Positions 41,516-49,173 of a stretch of DNA of 60,283 bases are shown in pieces (the stretch's first letter is position 1; the number at the start of each line of letters is the position of its first letter). Made by a program: the position numbers and the translations under genes. Below the pieces are notes generated by a model that was not told the DNA's origin, ran no database searches, and saw only the letters and a list, made by a program, of their open reading frames with translations. The stretch lies in NCBI RefSeq assembly GCF_014651115.1, contig NZ_BMWG01000026.1, positions 46,204-106,486 of the forward strand, in the 5' to 3' direction. Source of the DNA: Streptomyces inusitatus. GTDB taxonomy: Bacteria; Actinomycetota; Actinomycetes; Streptomycetales; Streptomycetaceae.

Positions 41516-42070
41516 GTGAAGACGAGCGCGGAGGTCGAGTTCAAGGCGTTCGTCGTCAGCCGCTGGCCGCGCATGCTGCGGACCGCGCGCCTTCTCACGG
41601 GCAACCACCACGACGCCGAGGACCTGGTGCAGGCCGCCCTGGCCAAGGCGTATGTGAAGTGGGAACGGGTGCGCCGGGCCGACGACATGGACGCCTACGT
41701 CTGGCGAATCATGATCAACGCCAATGCGGACCGGCTGCGGCTGATCCGGGTCCGGGAGTGGCTGACCTCCGGATTCCCGGAGGCCGAGGCCCCGGACCGT
41801 ACGGACTGCATCGCCGAGCGGAGCGCCCTGACCGAGGTGCTCCAGGAGCTGCCGCCCAGGCAGCGGGCGGTGGTGGTGCTTCGGTACCTGGAGGACCGGA
41901 GCGAAACGGAGGTGGCCCGGATGCTCGGAACACGCGTGGGGACGGTGCGCAGCCATACCGCGCGGGCCCTGCGCAGACTCCGCGAGCAGCTGAGTGTCAC
42001 AGAAGCTTGGGCGGGTCTCCCGCCGGCCCGCACGGGGGTCGGGCCGGCGCCGAGGGAGGCCCGTCCATGA
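41516..42070 (+). CDS. ECF RNA polymerase sigma factor (SigE-family type)
   Basis: 184 residues. Sigma region 2 spans about 10-75 (LLTGNHHDAEDLVQAALAKAYVKWERVRRADDMDAYVWRIMIN). Region 4 spans about 105-160 (LQELPPRQRAVVVLRYLEDRSETEVARMLGTRVGTVRSHTARALRRLRE). It lacks region 1.1 and 3 as expected for ECF. GTG start 41516 has GAGGA 8 nt upstream. It overlaps the next gene by ATGA, so the two are produced together. The downstream membrane protein may control it. This type is named SigE-family in databases but is not the cell-envelope SigE of S. coelicolor. Confidence 0.88.
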   Translation: MKTSAEVEFKAFVVSRWPRMLRTARLLTGNHHDAEDLVQAALAKAYVKWERVRRADDMDAYVWRIMINANADRLRLIRVREWLTSGFPEAEAPDRTDCIAERSALTEVLQELPPRQRAVVVLRYLEDRSETEVARMLGTRVGTVRSHTARALRRLREQLSVTEAWAGLPPARTGVGPAPREARP

Positions 42071-42831
42071 ACGACGGCATGCGCGCCGAGGCGGTGGAGG
42101 CGGTCGAGGCGGAGCTGAGGAAGGCGCTCCGCGGAGAGGCCGACGCCGCGCCGCAGGAGCACGCCCCGGTCGACGCGGTGCTGAACCGGGGGCGCGAGGA
42201 GCGCCGGCGGCGGTCCGAGACGAGGATGGGGGTGGTGATGGTGGCGGGGGTGATGGCCGTGGTGGTGCTGGCGGTCTTCGGCAACCGCGACCCGGACGAG
42301 GACCACCTGGCCGCCGGCGCGTCGCCGGACACCGAGGTGACGTCCTCAGCCCTGCCCGCCCGCCCGGCCGCGCCGCCCGTGCGGACGGTCGCCCCGTACG
42401 AGTCCCTCGACATCGGACGGGGGATGCGGCTGGCCCTGGTGCCGGACGGAAAGCACTTCTACGCCCTCGGCAAGAACGAGGCCGACATCGCCGAGCAGAC
42501 GGAGCGGGCCCGCAGCGCGACGAGCGGCATGCTGATGATCAACACTCTCCATCCGTACTACACCGAGCACCAGCCGAACGAAGCACGGCTGGTGAGCGGG
42601 GTCTTCAGGACGGAGAGCGAGCCGGAGCGGGTCGAGGTCTGGATCGAGCGGCGCGACAAGGTTCACACGGCGCAGGTCGTGCGGCTGCGGGACGACACCA
42701 GCTGGGGCGCCTTCTATGTCTTCCTCCCCAAGCGGACCGGCTCGTTCGAGTACGGGGTCGTGGCGTACGCGAAGGACGGCAGCGTCATGGCGGCGGGGGA
42801 GGGCAGCCACACGGTGAGCGGGACTCGCTAG
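42067..42831 (+). CDS. Membrane protein, possible regulator of the ECF sigma factor
   Basis: 254 residues: a cytosolic N terminus of about 55 residues, one TM segment (MGVVMVAGVMAVVVLAVFG), then an extracytoplasmic domain with LHPYYTEHQPNEARLVSGVF and TSWGAFYVFLPKRTGSFEYGVVAYAKDG. The topology matches anti-sigma factors, but the zinc-binding HxxxCxxC motif is absent. It is translationally coupled to the sigma gene. Its function is inferred from context only. Confidence 0.7.
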   Translation: MNDGMRAEAVEAVEAELRKALRGEADAAPQEHAPVDAVLNRGREERRRRSETRMGVVMVAGVMAVVVLAVFGNRDPDEDHLAAGASPDTEVTSSALPARPAAPPVRTVAPYESLDIGRGMRLALVPDGKHFYALGKNEADIAEQTERARSATSGMLMINTLHPYYTEHQPNEARLVSGVFRTESEPERVEVWIERRDKVHTAQVVRLRDDTSWGAFYVFLPKRTGSFEYGVVAYAKDGSVMAAGEGSHTVSGTR

Positions 42832-42954
42832 TCGTGGCAACCGCCCGGTCGGCGCAACCTTTTGGCGGCCGGTCGGGTCTTGACTCTCGTCAGGGCTTCA
42901 CGGGGGAACGGTTCGGGGGGACCGCGTGGACCTGACGGGGCGGGGGAAGAAGGA

Positions 42955-42982
42955 GGAGCCCGGTCAGCACCGACCGGGCTCC
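42955..42982 (+). terminator. Intrinsic terminator of the sigma operon
   Basis: An 11-bp perfect stem (GGAGCCCGGTC 42955-42965, GACCGGGCTCC 42972-42982) with loop AGCACC is followed by CTCTTT. It is one of the most canonical terminators in the window. Confidence 0.82.
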
Positions 42983-43030
42983 CTCTTTGCGTCCCGCCCT
43001 CCTGTCCGGCTCCGTCTCCTGGACCGGGGG

Positions 43031-43039
43031 TTGTCCACA
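43031..43039 (+). promoter_or_regulatory. DnaA box 1 upstream of recD2
   Basis: TTGTCCACA is a perfect match to the preferred Streptomyces DnaA box. Confidence 0.7.
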
Positions 43040-43048
43040 GGCGGTCGC

Positions 43049-43057
43049 TTGTCCACA
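43049..43057 (+). promoter_or_regulatory. DnaA box 2 upstream of recD2
   Basis: A second TTGTCCACA lies in direct orientation 18 bp after the first. Both are within a 14-bp direct repeat, TTGTCCACAGGCGG, that ends 36 bp before the recD2 ATG. Confidence 0.7.
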
Positions 43058-43097
43058 GGCGGCGCGGAATGTCCGACCTCGGCGGTAGCGTCGGGGC

Positions 43098-45305
43098 ATG
43101 TCCAATCTGGCAGTGCTCGAAGGCGTCCTTGAGCGGATCACCTACGCCAACGAGGAGAACGGGTACACGGTCGCCCGGGTCGACACCGGCCGCGGCTCCG
43201 GCGATCTTCTGACGGTCGTCGGCTCGCTGCTCGGGGCCCAGGTCGGCGAGTCGCTCCGGATGGAGGGCCGCTGGGGCTCCCACGCTCAGTACGGCAAGCA
43301 GTTCACCGTCGAGAACTACACGACGGTCCTGCCCGCCACGATCCAGGGCATCCGCAGATATCTCGGCTCCGGCCTGATCAAGGGCATCGGCCCCAGGATC
43401 GCTGAGCGGATCGTCGAGCACTTCGGCACCGACACCCTCGACATCATCGAGCGGGAGCCCAAGCGGCTGGTCGAGGTCCCCGGGCTCGGCCCCAAGCGCA
43501 CCAAACTCATCGGGGCGGCCTGGGAGGAGCAGAAGGCCATCAAGGAGGTCATGGTCTTCCTCCAGGGCGTCGGCGTCTCCACCTCCATCGCCGTGCGGAT
43601 CTACAAGAAGTACGAGGACGCCTCCATCTCCGTGGTGAAGAACCAGCCCTACCGGCTGGCGGCCGACGTCTGGGGCATCGGCTTCCTCACCGCCGACCGC
43701 ATCGCCCAGGCCGTGGGCATCCCCCACGACAGCCCCGAGCGCGTCAAGGCGGGCCTCCAGTACGCCCTGTCGCAATCCACCGACCAGGGACACTGCTTCC
43801 TCCCCGAGGAGAAACTGATCGCGGACGGGGTGAAACTGCTCCAGGTCGACACCGGCCTGGTCATCGACTGCCTCGCCGAACTGGCCGCCGACGAGGAGGG
43901 CGTGGTCCGCGAGACGGTCCCCGCGCCCGACGGCGGCGAGCCGCTCACCGCCGTCTATCTGGTCCCCTTCCACCGGGCGGAGATATCTCTCTCGGCCCAG
44001 CTGCACCGGCTGCTGCGCGCCCCCGACGACCGGCTGCCCGCCTTCCAGGACGTCGCCTGGGACAAGGCGCTGACCTGGCTCGCCGAGCGCACCGGCACCG
44101 AGCTGGCGCCCGAGCAGGAGGCGGCGGTCCGGCTCGCGCTCACCAGCCGGGTGGCGGTGCTCACCGGCGGCCCCGGCTGCGGAAAGTCCTTCACCGTACG
44201 GTCGGTGGTCGAGCTGGCCCGGGCCAAGCGTGCCAAGGTCGTGCTCGCCGCCCCCACCGGGCGCGCCGCCAAGCGGCTCTCCGAGCTGACCGGGGCCGAG
44301 GCGTCCACCGTCCACCGGCTGCTGGAGCTGAGGCCCGGCGGGGACGCGGCCTACGACCGGGACCGGCCGCTCGACGCGGACCTGGTGGTGGTCGACGAGG
44401 CGTCGATGCTCGATCTGCTGCTCGCCAACAAGCTGGTCAAGGCGGTCGCGCCGGGGGCCCATCTGCTGCTGGTGGGCGATGTCGACCAGCTGCCCAGCGT
44501 GGGCGCGGGCGAGGTGCTGCGCGACCTCCTCGCGGAGGGCGGCCCGGTGCCCAGCGTCCGGCTGACGAAGATCTTCCGGCAGGCCCAGCAGTCGGGAGTG
44601 GTCACCAACGCCCACCGGATCAACTCCGGCGAACAGCCCATCACCACGGGCCTCACCGATTTCTTCTTCTTCGCCGAGGAGGAGACGGAGGACGCGGGAC
44701 GCCTCACGGTGGATGTGGCCGCCCGTAGGATTCCGGCCAAGTTTGGCCTCGATCCCCGGCGAGACATCCAGGTTCTGGCCCCTATGCACCGGGGCCCGGC
44801 GGGCGCGGGCACGCTGAACGGCCTGCTTCAGCAGGCGATTACGCCCGCGCGCCCCGACCTGGCCGAGAAGCGTATGGGCGGCCGGGTTTTCCGTGTCGGC
44901 GACAAGGTGACCCAGATCCGCAACAACTACGAGAAGGGGGAGAACGGCGTCTTCAACGGCACGGTGGGCGTCGTCACCTCGCTCAATGTGGACGATCAGC
45001 GGCTGACCGTCCTCACCGACGAGGACGAGGAGATCCCCTACGACTTCGACGAGCTGGACGAGCTGGCCCACGCGTACGCGGTCACCATCCACCGTTCCCA
45101 GGGCAGCGAGTACCCGGCGGTGGTGATCCCGGTCACCACCGGGGCCTGGATGATGCTCCAGCGCAATCTGCTCTACACGGCTGTCACCCGCGCCAAGAAG
45201 CTCGTGGTGCTGGTCGGCTCCCGCAAGGCGATCGGACAGGCGGTGCGCACGATTTCCGCAGGCAGACGCTTCACGGCGCTCGATCACCGGCTCTCGGGCG
45301 GCTGA
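43098..45305 (+). CDS. recD2: RecD2-type ATP-dependent DNA helicase (SF1B)
   Basis: 735 residues. An OB-like N-terminal domain is followed by helix-hairpin-helix modules (IKGIGPRIAERIVEHFG and LVEVPGLGPKRTKLIGAAW). The helicase core has Walker A GGPGCGKS at 357-364, motif Ia APTGRAAKRL, Walker B VVVDEASMLD, motif III LLVGDVDQLPSVGAG, and the C-terminal AYAVTIHRSQGSEYPAVVIP and NLLYTAVTRAKKLVVLVG. It unwinds DNA 5' to 3' in repair independent of RecBC. The ATG at 43098 follows TAGCGT by 6 nt, suggesting a leaderless message. Two DnaA boxes lie upstream. Confidence 0.93.
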   Translation: MSNLAVLEGVLERITYANEENGYTVARVDTGRGSGDLLTVVGSLLGAQVGESLRMEGRWGSHAQYGKQFTVENYTTVLPATIQGIRRYLGSGLIKGIGPRIAERIVEHFGTDTLDIIEREPKRLVEVPGLGPKRTKLIGAAWEEQKAIKEVMVFLQGVGVSTSIAVRIYKKYEDASISVVKNQPYRLAADVWGIGFLTADRIAQAVGIPHDSPERVKAGLQYALSQSTDQGHCFLPEEKLIADGVKLLQVDTGLVIDCLAELAADEEGVVRETVPAPDGGEPLTAVYLVPFHRAEISLSAQLHRLLRAPDDRLPAFQDVAWDKALTWLAERTGTELAPEQEAAVRLALTSRVAVLTGGPGCGKSFTVRSVVELARAKRAKVVLAAPTGRAAKRLSELTGAEASTVHRLLELRPGGDAAYDRDRPLDADLVVVDEASMLDLLLANKLVKAVAPGAHLLLVGDVDQLPSVGAGEVLRDLLAEGGPVPSVRLTKIFRQAQQSGVVTNAHRINSGEQPITTGLTDFFFFAEEETEDAGRLTVDVAARRIPAKFGLDPRRDIQVLAPMHRGPAGAGTLNGLLQQAITPARPDLAEKRMGGRVFRVGDKVTQIRNNYEKGENGVFNGTVGVVTSLNVDDQRLTVLTDEDEEIPYDFDELDELAHAYAVTIHRSQGSEYPAVVIPVTTGAWMMLQRNLLYTAVTRAKKLVVLVGSRKAIGQAVRTISAGRRFTALDHRLSGG

Positions 45306-45446
45306 GCGGCGGCGTCGGCGCGAGGCCTTCCGGCCGCTTCCGGGCGCGGTTTCCGGCTCCGCCGGGCGAGGGAAGCGCTCCGTCCCGGGCGTGGGAAATG
45401 ACACCCCGACTTCCGGAATCAGGGCGAACGGGGCAGGATGAGCAGG

Positions 45447-45469
45447 TTGGCGGCACTGAGTGCCGCCAA
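45447..45469. promoter_or_regulatory. Palindrome/hairpin in the citA upstream region
   Basis: TTGGCGGCAC-TGA-GTGCCGCCAA has perfect 10-bp arms and lies 105 bp before the citA start, in a 269-bp gap. It is either an operator or a leader hairpin. It lacks a U tract and is 140 bp past recD2. Confidence 0.55.
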
Positions 45470-45574
45470 AGGGCCCAACGGTCGACCCCGAGTGCACTCT
45501 CCTGAGCCGGATGGGGGATGGTGGAGACAGTCAGGGCACCTCGAAGAAGAGGCACTACGTCGGTGAGGGATGAC

Positions 45575-46864
45575 GTGAGCGAGAACTCTGTAGTACTGCG
45601 GTACGCGGATGGTGAATACACCTACCCGGTGACTGAGAGCACCGTCGGTGACAAGGGCTTCGACATCGGCAAGCTCCGAGCCCAGACCGGTCTGGTGACC
45701 CTGGACAGCGGCTACGGCAACACGGCCGCCTACAAGTCCGCGATCACCTACCTCGACGGCGAGGAGGGGATTCTGCGTTACCGCGGATACCCCATCGAGC
45801 AGCTGGCCGAGCGGTCCAGCTTCCTTGAGGTGGCCTACCTGCTCATCAACGGCGAGCTTCCGACCGTCGACGAGCTGTCCGCGTTCAAGGGCGAGATCAC
45901 GCAGCACACGCTGCTGCACGAGGACGTCAAGCGGTTCTTCGACGGATTCCCGCGCGACGCCCACCCGATGGCCATGCTGTCCTCGGTGGTCAGCGCGCTG
46001 TCGACGTTCTACCAGGACAGCCACAACCCGTTCGACGAGAAGCAGCGGCACCTCTCCACGATCCGGCTGCTCGCCAAGCTGCCGACGATCGCGGCGTACG
46101 CCTACAAGAAGTCGATCGGCCACCCCTTCGTCTACCCGCGCAACGACCTCGGGTACGTGGAGAACTTCCTGCGCATGACCTTCTCGGTCCCCGCGCAGGA
46201 GTACGACCTCGACCCGGTCGTGGTGGCGGCGCTCGACAAGCTCCTGATCCTGCACGCGGACCACGAGCAGAACTGTTCCACCTCCACTGTCCGCCTGGTG
46301 GGCTCCTCGCAGGCGAACATGTTCGCCTCGATCTCCGCGGGCATCTCCGCGCTGTGGGGTCCGCTGCACGGCGGTGCCAACCAGTCGGTGCTGGAGATGC
46401 TGGAGGGCATCCAGAACTCCGGCGGCGATGTCGACGCCTTCATCCGCAAGGTGAAGAACAAGGAGGACGGCGTCCGGCTGATGGGCTTCGGCCACCGGGT
46501 CTACAAGAACTTCGACCCCCGGGCCCAGATCATCAAGGCCGCGGCGCACGACGTCCTCTCGGCTCTCGGCAAGTCCGACGAGCTGCTCGACATCGCGCTG
46601 AAGCTGGAAGAGCACGCCCTGTCCGACGACTACTTCGTGGAGCGCAAGCTCTACCCGAACGTCGACTTCTACACGGGCCTGATCTACCGCGCCATGGGCT
46701 TCCCGACCGAGATGTTCACCGTGCTCTTCGCGCTCGGCCGGCTCCCCGGCTGGATCGCCCAGTGGCACGAGATGATCAAGGAGCCGGGTTCCCGCATCGG
46801 CCGTCCGCGCCAGATCTACACGGGTGTCGTCGAGCGCGACTTCATCCCGGTCGAGGCTCGCTGA
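45575..46864 (+). CDS. citA: Citrate synthase
   Basis: 429 residues, type II-like hexameric citrate synthase, condensing acetyl-CoA and oxaloacetate at the entry of the TCA cycle. It has GILRYRGYPIEQLAE, LHADHEQNCSTSTVRLVGS (active-site His), GPLHGGANQSVLEML (second His) and GFGHRVYKNFDPRA. A catalytic Asp lies in PNVDFYTGL. The GTG at 45575 gives exactly the length known for Streptomyces CitA and has GAGGGA just upstream. The frame is open to 45518 but those 19 residues are not conserved. Two strong terminators follow. Confidence 0.96.
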   Translation: MSENSVVLRYADGEYTYPVTESTVGDKGFDIGKLRAQTGLVTLDSGYGNTAAYKSAITYLDGEEGILRYRGYPIEQLAERSSFLEVAYLLINGELPTVDELSAFKGEITQHTLLHEDVKRFFDGFPRDAHPMAMLSSVVSALSTFYQDSHNPFDEKQRHLSTIRLLAKLPTIAAYAYKKSIGHPFVYPRNDLGYVENFLRMTFSVPAQEYDLDPVVVAALDKLLILHADHEQNCSTSTVRLVGSSQANMFASISAGISALWGPLHGGANQSVLEMLEGIQNSGGDVDAFIRKVKNKEDGVRLMGFGHRVYKNFDPRAQIIKAAAHDVLSALGKSDELLDIALKLEEHALSDDYFVERKLYPNVDFYTGLIYRAMGFPTEMFTVLFALGRLPGWIAQWHEMIKEPGSRIGRPRQIYTGVVERDFIPVEAR

Positions 46865-46883
46865 GCCGCTCGCCCCGAGGTCA

Positions 46884-46903
46884 CCGGAGGCTTCGGCCTC
46901 CGG
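46884..46903 (+). terminator. citA terminator 1
   Basis: An 8-bp stem CCGGAGGC / GCCTCCGG closes a very stable TTCG tetraloop, 20 bp after the citA stop codon. Confidence 0.8.
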
Positions 46904-46989
46904 CGGCCCGTGTGCGGCTCTGTGCCGGGCGGGCATCGCCCGCCGGGCCCCGGAACACCCACCGGGCCCACAGCGCCCCGCAGACGACG

Positions 46990-47038
46990 AAAGCGCCCCG
47001 CCACCGATCCCCCCACGGGTCGGCGCGCGGGGCGCTTT
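46990..47038. terminator. citA terminator 2 (bidirectional)
   Basis: A perfect 12-bp stem, AAAGCGCCCCGC (46990-47001) with GCGGGGCGCTTT (47027-47038), is flanked by A/T tracts on both sides, so it can work in either direction. Confidence 0.8.
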
Positions 47039-47185
47039 CCATATCCCCGGAGCGGATTCCCCCCACGGGATCCGGCCGGGCGTCTGTTGCGCCGCAAGCT
47101 TCTCACGCGGTCTGCCGGGGTACGTACGCACGGGAGGGCCGCTCAAAGCTCCCCGGGCACGTGCCCCGGCCAACGCTTGCCTTTG

Positions 47186-47201
47186 GAACGTCCCCCAAGA
47201 C
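47186..47201 (+). repeat. 16-bp direct repeat, copy 1
   Basis: GAACGTCCCCCAAGAC, repeated exactly 23 bp downstream. It may be a tandem protein-binding site in the region downstream of citA. Confidence 0.8.
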
Positions 47202-47208
47202 ATTCCAT

Positions 47209-47224
47209 GAACGTCCCCCAAGAC
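47209..47224 (+). repeat. 16-bp direct repeat, copy 2
   Basis: This is the second exact copy of GAACGTCCCCCAAGAC. The 23-bp period is about two helical turns. Confidence 0.8.
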
Positions 47225-47704
47225 GTCCTGGCATCAGCCACTAAGACTCGCGAGGAGCCCGAATGGTTACCCCCAAATATCTGTGATCTAGGTCTCTTTG
47301 TGAAGGTCTTGTGCGTCACATGTAGCCCCGCCGGAGGTGGCGGGTGCTGGCCGTCCGTCCCCGCAAAAATGGACGAAAAGGCCACGGTTAATCTGGCGAT
47401 CATGCCGTTGATCAGGGGCGATGCCGCAAGTGCTGTGGTTGAGTCGTCTCGGTAGAACGGCTGAAAAAGATTCCTCACAGGGGCGGCGGGAGTCCGCCGT
47501 GCGAGACAGGTCACGTCTCCGGGGCCCCTCCGCGAGCGTTCCGCGGCCCCGTGCCGGGCCCTGCGCCCGACTCTCCCGTCCGACTCTCCCGTCCGGGGAT
47601 CTTCCGGCCGGGTTCTCGCGGCTCACGCGCGAAGCCGGGCCGCGCGGGACCGATTTAGGACGGTCGGGCGCGACCCGGCTCGCGGGTGCGGGGTGCGGGG
47701 GCGG

Positions 47705-48025
47705 TCAGGCGGCCTGGCCGACCAGTTCGTAGCCGGCCTCGTCGACGGCGGCGCGCACGGCCGCCTCGTCCAGCGGGGCCTCGGAGACCACGGTCACCCG
47801 GCCGGTCGCGGCGACGGCGGTCACCGAGGTCACGCCGGGGATCGTGGAGACCTCGGACGAGATCGCGCCCTCGCAGTGGCCGCAAGTCATCCCGGAGACC
47901 TCGTAGACGGTGGTGACGGCCGCCTCGGGCGCGGCCTCGGCCGAGCCGCCGCCACAGGAGCCGCCGCCGCAGCAGCCGGCGGCGGGAGCGGTCTCGGTGA
48001 TCTCGATCTCGGTCTTCGCGGTCAT
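47705..48025 (-). CDS. copZ: Copper chaperone (HMA domain) with Cys-rich N-terminal extension
   Basis: 106 residues. The C-terminal two thirds is a heavy-metal-associated ferredoxin-like fold with the metal motif MTCGHC (VYEVSGMTCGHCEGAI). The N terminus adds a glycine/cysteine cluster, AGCCGGGSCGGGS, which could bind further metal. It carries Cu(I) in the cytosol to a P-type ATPase or to CsoR. GAGGAG lies 6 nt before the ATG at 48025. The promoter contains a CsoR-type operator. No copA or csoR is in the window. Confidence 0.85.
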   Translation of the reverse strand: MTAKTEIEITETAPAAGCCGGGSCGGGSAEAAPEAAVTTVYEVSGMTCGHCEGAISSEVSTIPGVTSVTAVAATGRVTVVSEAPLDEAAVRAAVDEAGYELVGQAA

Positions 48026-48118
48026 GTCGGTCTCCTCGCGGGGCAGGTGAGGCGCGCCGCAGCGGCGCACATCTGGCGTGCCAGAGGCCTCCGGGACGCC
48101 CGGGGCTCTGTGACACCG

Positions 48119-48146
48119 ACTATACAATACCCCTAGGGGGTATCAA
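48119..48146 (-). promoter_or_regulatory. copZ promoter with embedded CsoR-type operator
   Basis: On the minus strand a -35 TTGATA (48141-48146) and a -10 TATAGT (48119-48124) are 16 bp apart. The quasi-palindrome ATACCCCTAGGGGGTAT (48127-48143 on the plus strand) fills the spacer. It matches the TACCC...GGGTA pattern of copper-sensing CsoR operators. The site also overlaps the last codons of the upstream TetR gene. Confidence 0.82.
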
Positions 48147-48873
48147 GAGGGCTCTTCGGCGTGTCCTGCTCCGGTCCGCGGGCGGCGCGCGCCCGGGCGA
48201 CGGCGCAATTGCCCTCGGCGTCTTCCGGGAAGAGCGGCTCCAGATAGCGGAACAGCACTTTCTTGATCTCCCGGACATAGCCCTGCCGCTCCTCGCCCTG
48301 GTGGGCCAGGGCCAGATCGAGCCCGGCCTTGAAGATGGTGAACGTGGTGTTCGCGACGCGGGACAGCTCGGCGGGCGGGGTGTCGGGCAGATAGCCGCCG
48401 AGGATCTCCTCGATCCGGGTGAGCAGCCCCTCGTGGATCGCCTGGAACTCCTGGGTGATCTGGCCCGGGGCGTCGGGGCCGTGGATCAGTACCGCGAAGG
48501 CCGGATTCTCGTAGTTGAACACGAAGAGCGGATCGAGCACCGAGTCCAGCAGCTCCTCCAGCGGCAGATCGAGTTCGGCGGCGATCAGGGCCGTCCCGTG
48601 GGACTCGCGCCACCGCTCCAGGAGCCGGCCGCCCAGCTCTATGGCGATGGCCTCCTTGTTCGGGAAGAACTGGTAGAGCGTGCCGGGGGAGACGCCCGCC
48701 TCGCGGGCGATCGCGTTGGTGCTGGCCGCGGTGTAGCCGGTGGCGGTGAAGACGGTCGCGGCGGCGTCCAGGAGCTGGGCGATCCGGCGTTCCCCGCGCG
48801 CCTGGCGGCGGCGCGGTCTGGCGGGCGCCGTCTCGTCGGGGGCCGATTCGGGGGCGGGCGCTTTCTCGGTCAT
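48133..48873 (-). CDS. TetR-family regulator of the MMPL exporter
   Basis: 246 residues. A disordered N terminus (1-30) precedes the helix-turn-helix (RRIAQLLDAAATVFTATGYTAASTNAIAREAGVSPGTLYQFFPNKEAIA in pieces). The ligand domain ends with a low-complexity tail. It is divergent from the MMPL gene. Two long inverted repeats with CGAGCGATCGCTCG-type cores lie between, so it most likely represses the exporter and itself. GAGGAAG precedes the ATG. Its 3' end overlaps the copZ promoter. Confidence 0.85.
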   Translation of the reverse strand: MTEKAPAPESAPDETAPARPRRRQARGERRIAQLLDAAATVFTATGYTAASTNAIAREAGVSPGTLYQFFPNKEAIAIELGGRLLERWRESHGTALIAAELDLPLEELLDSVLDPLFVFNYENPAFAVLIHGPDAPGQITQEFQAIHEGLLTRIEEILGGYLPDTPPAELSRVANTTFTIFKAGLDLALAHQGEERQGYVREIKKVLFRYLEPLFPEDAEGNCAVARARAARGPEQDTPKSPLDTP

Positions 48874-49040
48874 GGGTGCTTCCTCGTCGCGTGCGCTGCT
48901 CCGGGCCCGGGCGGTCCGGGCGTTCGGGTGGTCCGGGGTGTCGGTGCCGCCCGAGCTGTCCGAGCTGTCCGAGCTGTCCGGAGGGTGTTGTGCGGTCGGC
49001 TCCGGCACTGAAATCCCCAGCTTCCTGGCGCGGTTGACAA

Positions 49041-49060
49041 ACGCGAGTGCTCGCTCGCAT
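49041..49060. promoter_or_regulatory. TetR operator A (MMPL locus)
   Basis: ACGCGAGTGCTCGCTCGCAT, read on the other strand as ATGCGAG-N6-CTCGCGT, is an imperfect palindrome and one of two related sites in the divergent promoter. Confidence 0.7.
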
Positions 49061-49069
49061 TCTTGGTTA

Positions 49070-49089
49070 ATGCGAGCGATCGCTCGTGT
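49070..49089. promoter_or_regulatory. TetR operator B (MMPL locus)
   Basis: ATGCGAGCGATCGCTCGTGT contains the perfect palindrome CGAGCGATCGCTCG. Sites A and B are mirror images of each other about a 9-bp centre, including the outer ACAAAC/GTGTTTG bases. Confidence 0.75.
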
Positions 49090-49173
49090 TTGCCAAAGTC
49101 TATGGCAATGGCCGACCCATGCTGCCTGAGCGGAAGCCCGCGCGTGGGCCACGGTGAATGGGGACACCGCACC

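Larger units (their letters stand above)
47039..47704. other. Lower-GC intergenic region; possible small RNA or leader
   Basis: This is 666 bp without a recognised protein gene. It holds a 16-bp direct repeat (see separate entries). A 7-codon frame (ATG 47263, MVTPKYL) has GAGGAG just upstream. A hairpin CCCGCC/GGCGGG lies near 47326-47343, and a 28-codon frame (47369-47455, starting MDEKATVNLAIM) has no ribosome site. Bases 47240-47480 are clearly less GC-rich than their surroundings. I recall a small RNA named for the citA locus (scr2736) in S. coelicolor. The position fits, but strand and ends cannot be set here. Confidence 0.35.

Noticed and set aside
47185..47215. ECF-type promoter GGAAC...GTC within the repeat downstream of citA
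   Set aside because: The spacing between GGAAC and GTC is 23 nt rather than about 16-18.
49034..49063. TTGACA as the -35 of the MMPL promoter
   Set aside because: The only -10 candidate at the right distance (CATTCT) lacks the conserved T/A positions, so I do not call a promoter there.
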